DNA from: JANNAV01 sp031384695
GTDB taxonomy: Bacteria; Pseudomonadota; Alphaproteobacteria; Rhodobacterales; Rhodobacteraceae
Direction of reading: 5' to 3'
NCBI GenBank assembly: GCA_031384695.1
Contig: JANNAV010000221.1
Span: 1-26,289, forward strand
Length of the DNA stretch: 26,289 bases
Within the stretch, counting starts at the first letter, position 1. Each line of letters opens with the position of its first letter. The notes below the pieces were generated by a model. The model was not told the DNA's origin, ran no database searches, and saw nothing but the letters and a program-made list of their open reading frames with translations. Below are positions 25,488 to 26,289 of this stretch, piece by piece. A program made the position numbers and the translations under genes.

Positions 25488-26243
25488 GCCATCCCGCGCA
25501 CCCGGCACACCACTGGTCACCCGCGTATACGTTCCCTCGCCGCGCAGAATGCCGCAAAAGCCGCCCGGCTCGTCCAGACTGAACACGATGATCGGCAGAT
25601 CGTTGTCGCGGGCCAAAGCGATGGCGCTGGCATCCATCACCCCAAGGTTCTTTTGCAACACCTCGTCGTAACTCACCTCGGCATAGCGCTTGGCATCGGG
25701 ATATTTCTTCGGATCCTTGTCATACACCCCGTCCACCTTGGTGCCCTTGAAGATCACCTCGCAGGCCATCTCGTTGGCCCGCAGCATGGCGGCGGTGTCG
25801 GTGGTGAAATACGGATTGCCGGTACCCGCCGCGAAAATGCACACCCGCTGCTTTTCCAGATGTCGCACCGCCCGCCTGCGGATATAGGGCTCGCAAACCT
25901 GATCCATCGGAATGGCGCTGATCACCCTTGTATGAATGCCCAGCGCCTCAAGGCTGGCCTGCATGGCAAGGGCGTTCATCACTGTGGCCAGCATGCCCAT
26001 ATAATCCGCCGTGGTCCGCTCCATCCCCTGCGCCGAGCCTTGCAAGCCGCGAAAGATGTTGCCCCCCCCGATCACCATGCAGATCTCCACCCCCAGATCA
26101 TGCACCGCCTTCACTTCGGCGGCGATTCGCGCCACCGTCGGCGGGTGCAGCCCGTAACCAAGATTGCCCATCAGCGCCTCGCCCGAGATTTTCAGCATGA
26201 CGCGCTTGTAGGATATGCGGGGTTCGGGGCCTGCATCTGACAT
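25464..26243 (-). CDS. pyrH: Uridylate kinase
   Basis: This 259-aa amino acid kinase-fold enzyme phosphorylates UMP to UDP and is regulated by GTP and UTP in bacteria. The N-terminal KRVMLKISGEALMG binds phosphate. MVIGGGNIFRG and the segment GMERTTADYMGMLATVMNAL bind UMP. AAGTGNPYFTTDTAAMLRA and KGTKVDGVYDKDPKKYP are also diagnostic. ATG 26243 follows AGGG about eight bases away; an in-frame ATG at 26270 has no ribosome site. The C-terminus extends about 15 residues past the usual end (GVPGARDGGGAPALA) into a tandem repeat. It heads the minus-strand cluster visible here; tsf and rpsB would be expected upstream, beyond the window. Confidence 0.97.
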   Translation of the reverse strand: MSDAGPEPRISYKRVMLKISGEALMGNLGYGLHPPTVARIAAEVKAVHDLGVEICMVIGGGNIFRGLQGSAQGMERTTADYMGMLATVMNALAMQASLEALGIHTRVISAIPMDQVCEPYIRRRAVRHLEKQRVCIFAAGTGNPYFTTDTAAMLRANEMACEVIFKGTKVDGVYDKDPKKYPDAKRYAEVSYDEVLQKNLGVMDASAIALARDNDLPIIVFSLDEPGGFCGILRGEGTYTRVTSGVPGARDGGGAPALA

Positions 26244-26289
26244 GGGTTTTCCCTGCTTTTCGTGGTGCATTCTGATTGCGCCACAAAAT

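Overview
The window is a GC-rich, tightly packed chromosomal stretch from an alphaproteobacterium, almost certainly of the family Rhodobacteraceae (Rhodobacterales). The sequence-based reasons are: a CtrA cell-cycle regulator beside a DUF1153/SciP protein; LpxI rather than LpxH in the lipid A cluster; a monofunctional HisI; TrmFO followed by GluQ; and an alphaproteobacterial-type LexA box (GTTC-N7-GTTC). It is a housekeeping region. I see no tRNA, rRNA, CRISPR array, insertion sequence, prophage or other transferred DNA.

Layout. Positions 1-6077 (+ strand) hold the 3' end of an ornithine cyclodeaminase-like gene, gyrA, a translationally coupled 108-aa unknown gene, a DoxX-family membrane protein, trmFO and gluQ. 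hisI (- strand) converges on gluQ and overlaps its end. A NifU/IscU-like gene (+) follows. Positions 6943-12686 (- strand) carry, in transcription order, sciP, ctrA, ligA, recG and a 40-codon membrane-peptide gene with its own LexA-box promoter region and a strong intrinsic terminator. mnmA (+) is divergent from sciP and converges on lpxB, with overlapping stop codons. From 26243 back to 13949 (- strand) runs the classical envelope-biogenesis cluster: pyrH, frr, uppS, cdsA, dxr, rseP, a 45-codon membrane-peptide gene, bamA, ompH/skp, fabZ, lpxA (frameshifted), lpxI and lpxB.

How the genes fit together. The large minus-strand cluster joins nucleotide supply and ribosome recycling (pyrH, frr) to isoprenoid and undecaprenyl-phosphate synthesis (dxr, uppS), phospholipid precursor synthesis (cdsA), outer-membrane protein assembly and quality control (bamA, ompH, rseP) and lipid A synthesis (fabZ, lpxA, lpxI, lpxB). 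Many junctions are 1-4 nt overlaps or 1-3 nt gaps, pointing to translational coupling. The sciP-ctrA-ligA-recG stretch puts a cell-cycle regulator and its predicted inhibitor next to DNA ligation and fork-rescue genes.

Most notable observations. (1) A 40-aa single-span membrane peptide (7079-7201, -) preceded by a GTTC-N7-GTTC LexA box and followed by a hairpin plus T8 terminator; this is a candidate SOS-induced small membrane protein, functionally reminiscent of Caulobacter SidA or E. coli TisB. (2) lpxA is broken by a one-base shortfall in a G8 tract, most likely a sequencing error but formally compatible with phase variation. (3) A second unannotated 45-aa membrane peptide lies between rseP and bamA. 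(4) ctrA directly follows the gene of its predicted inhibitor SciP, with a near-consensus CtrA site between them. I found no multi-gene system that looks wholly new.
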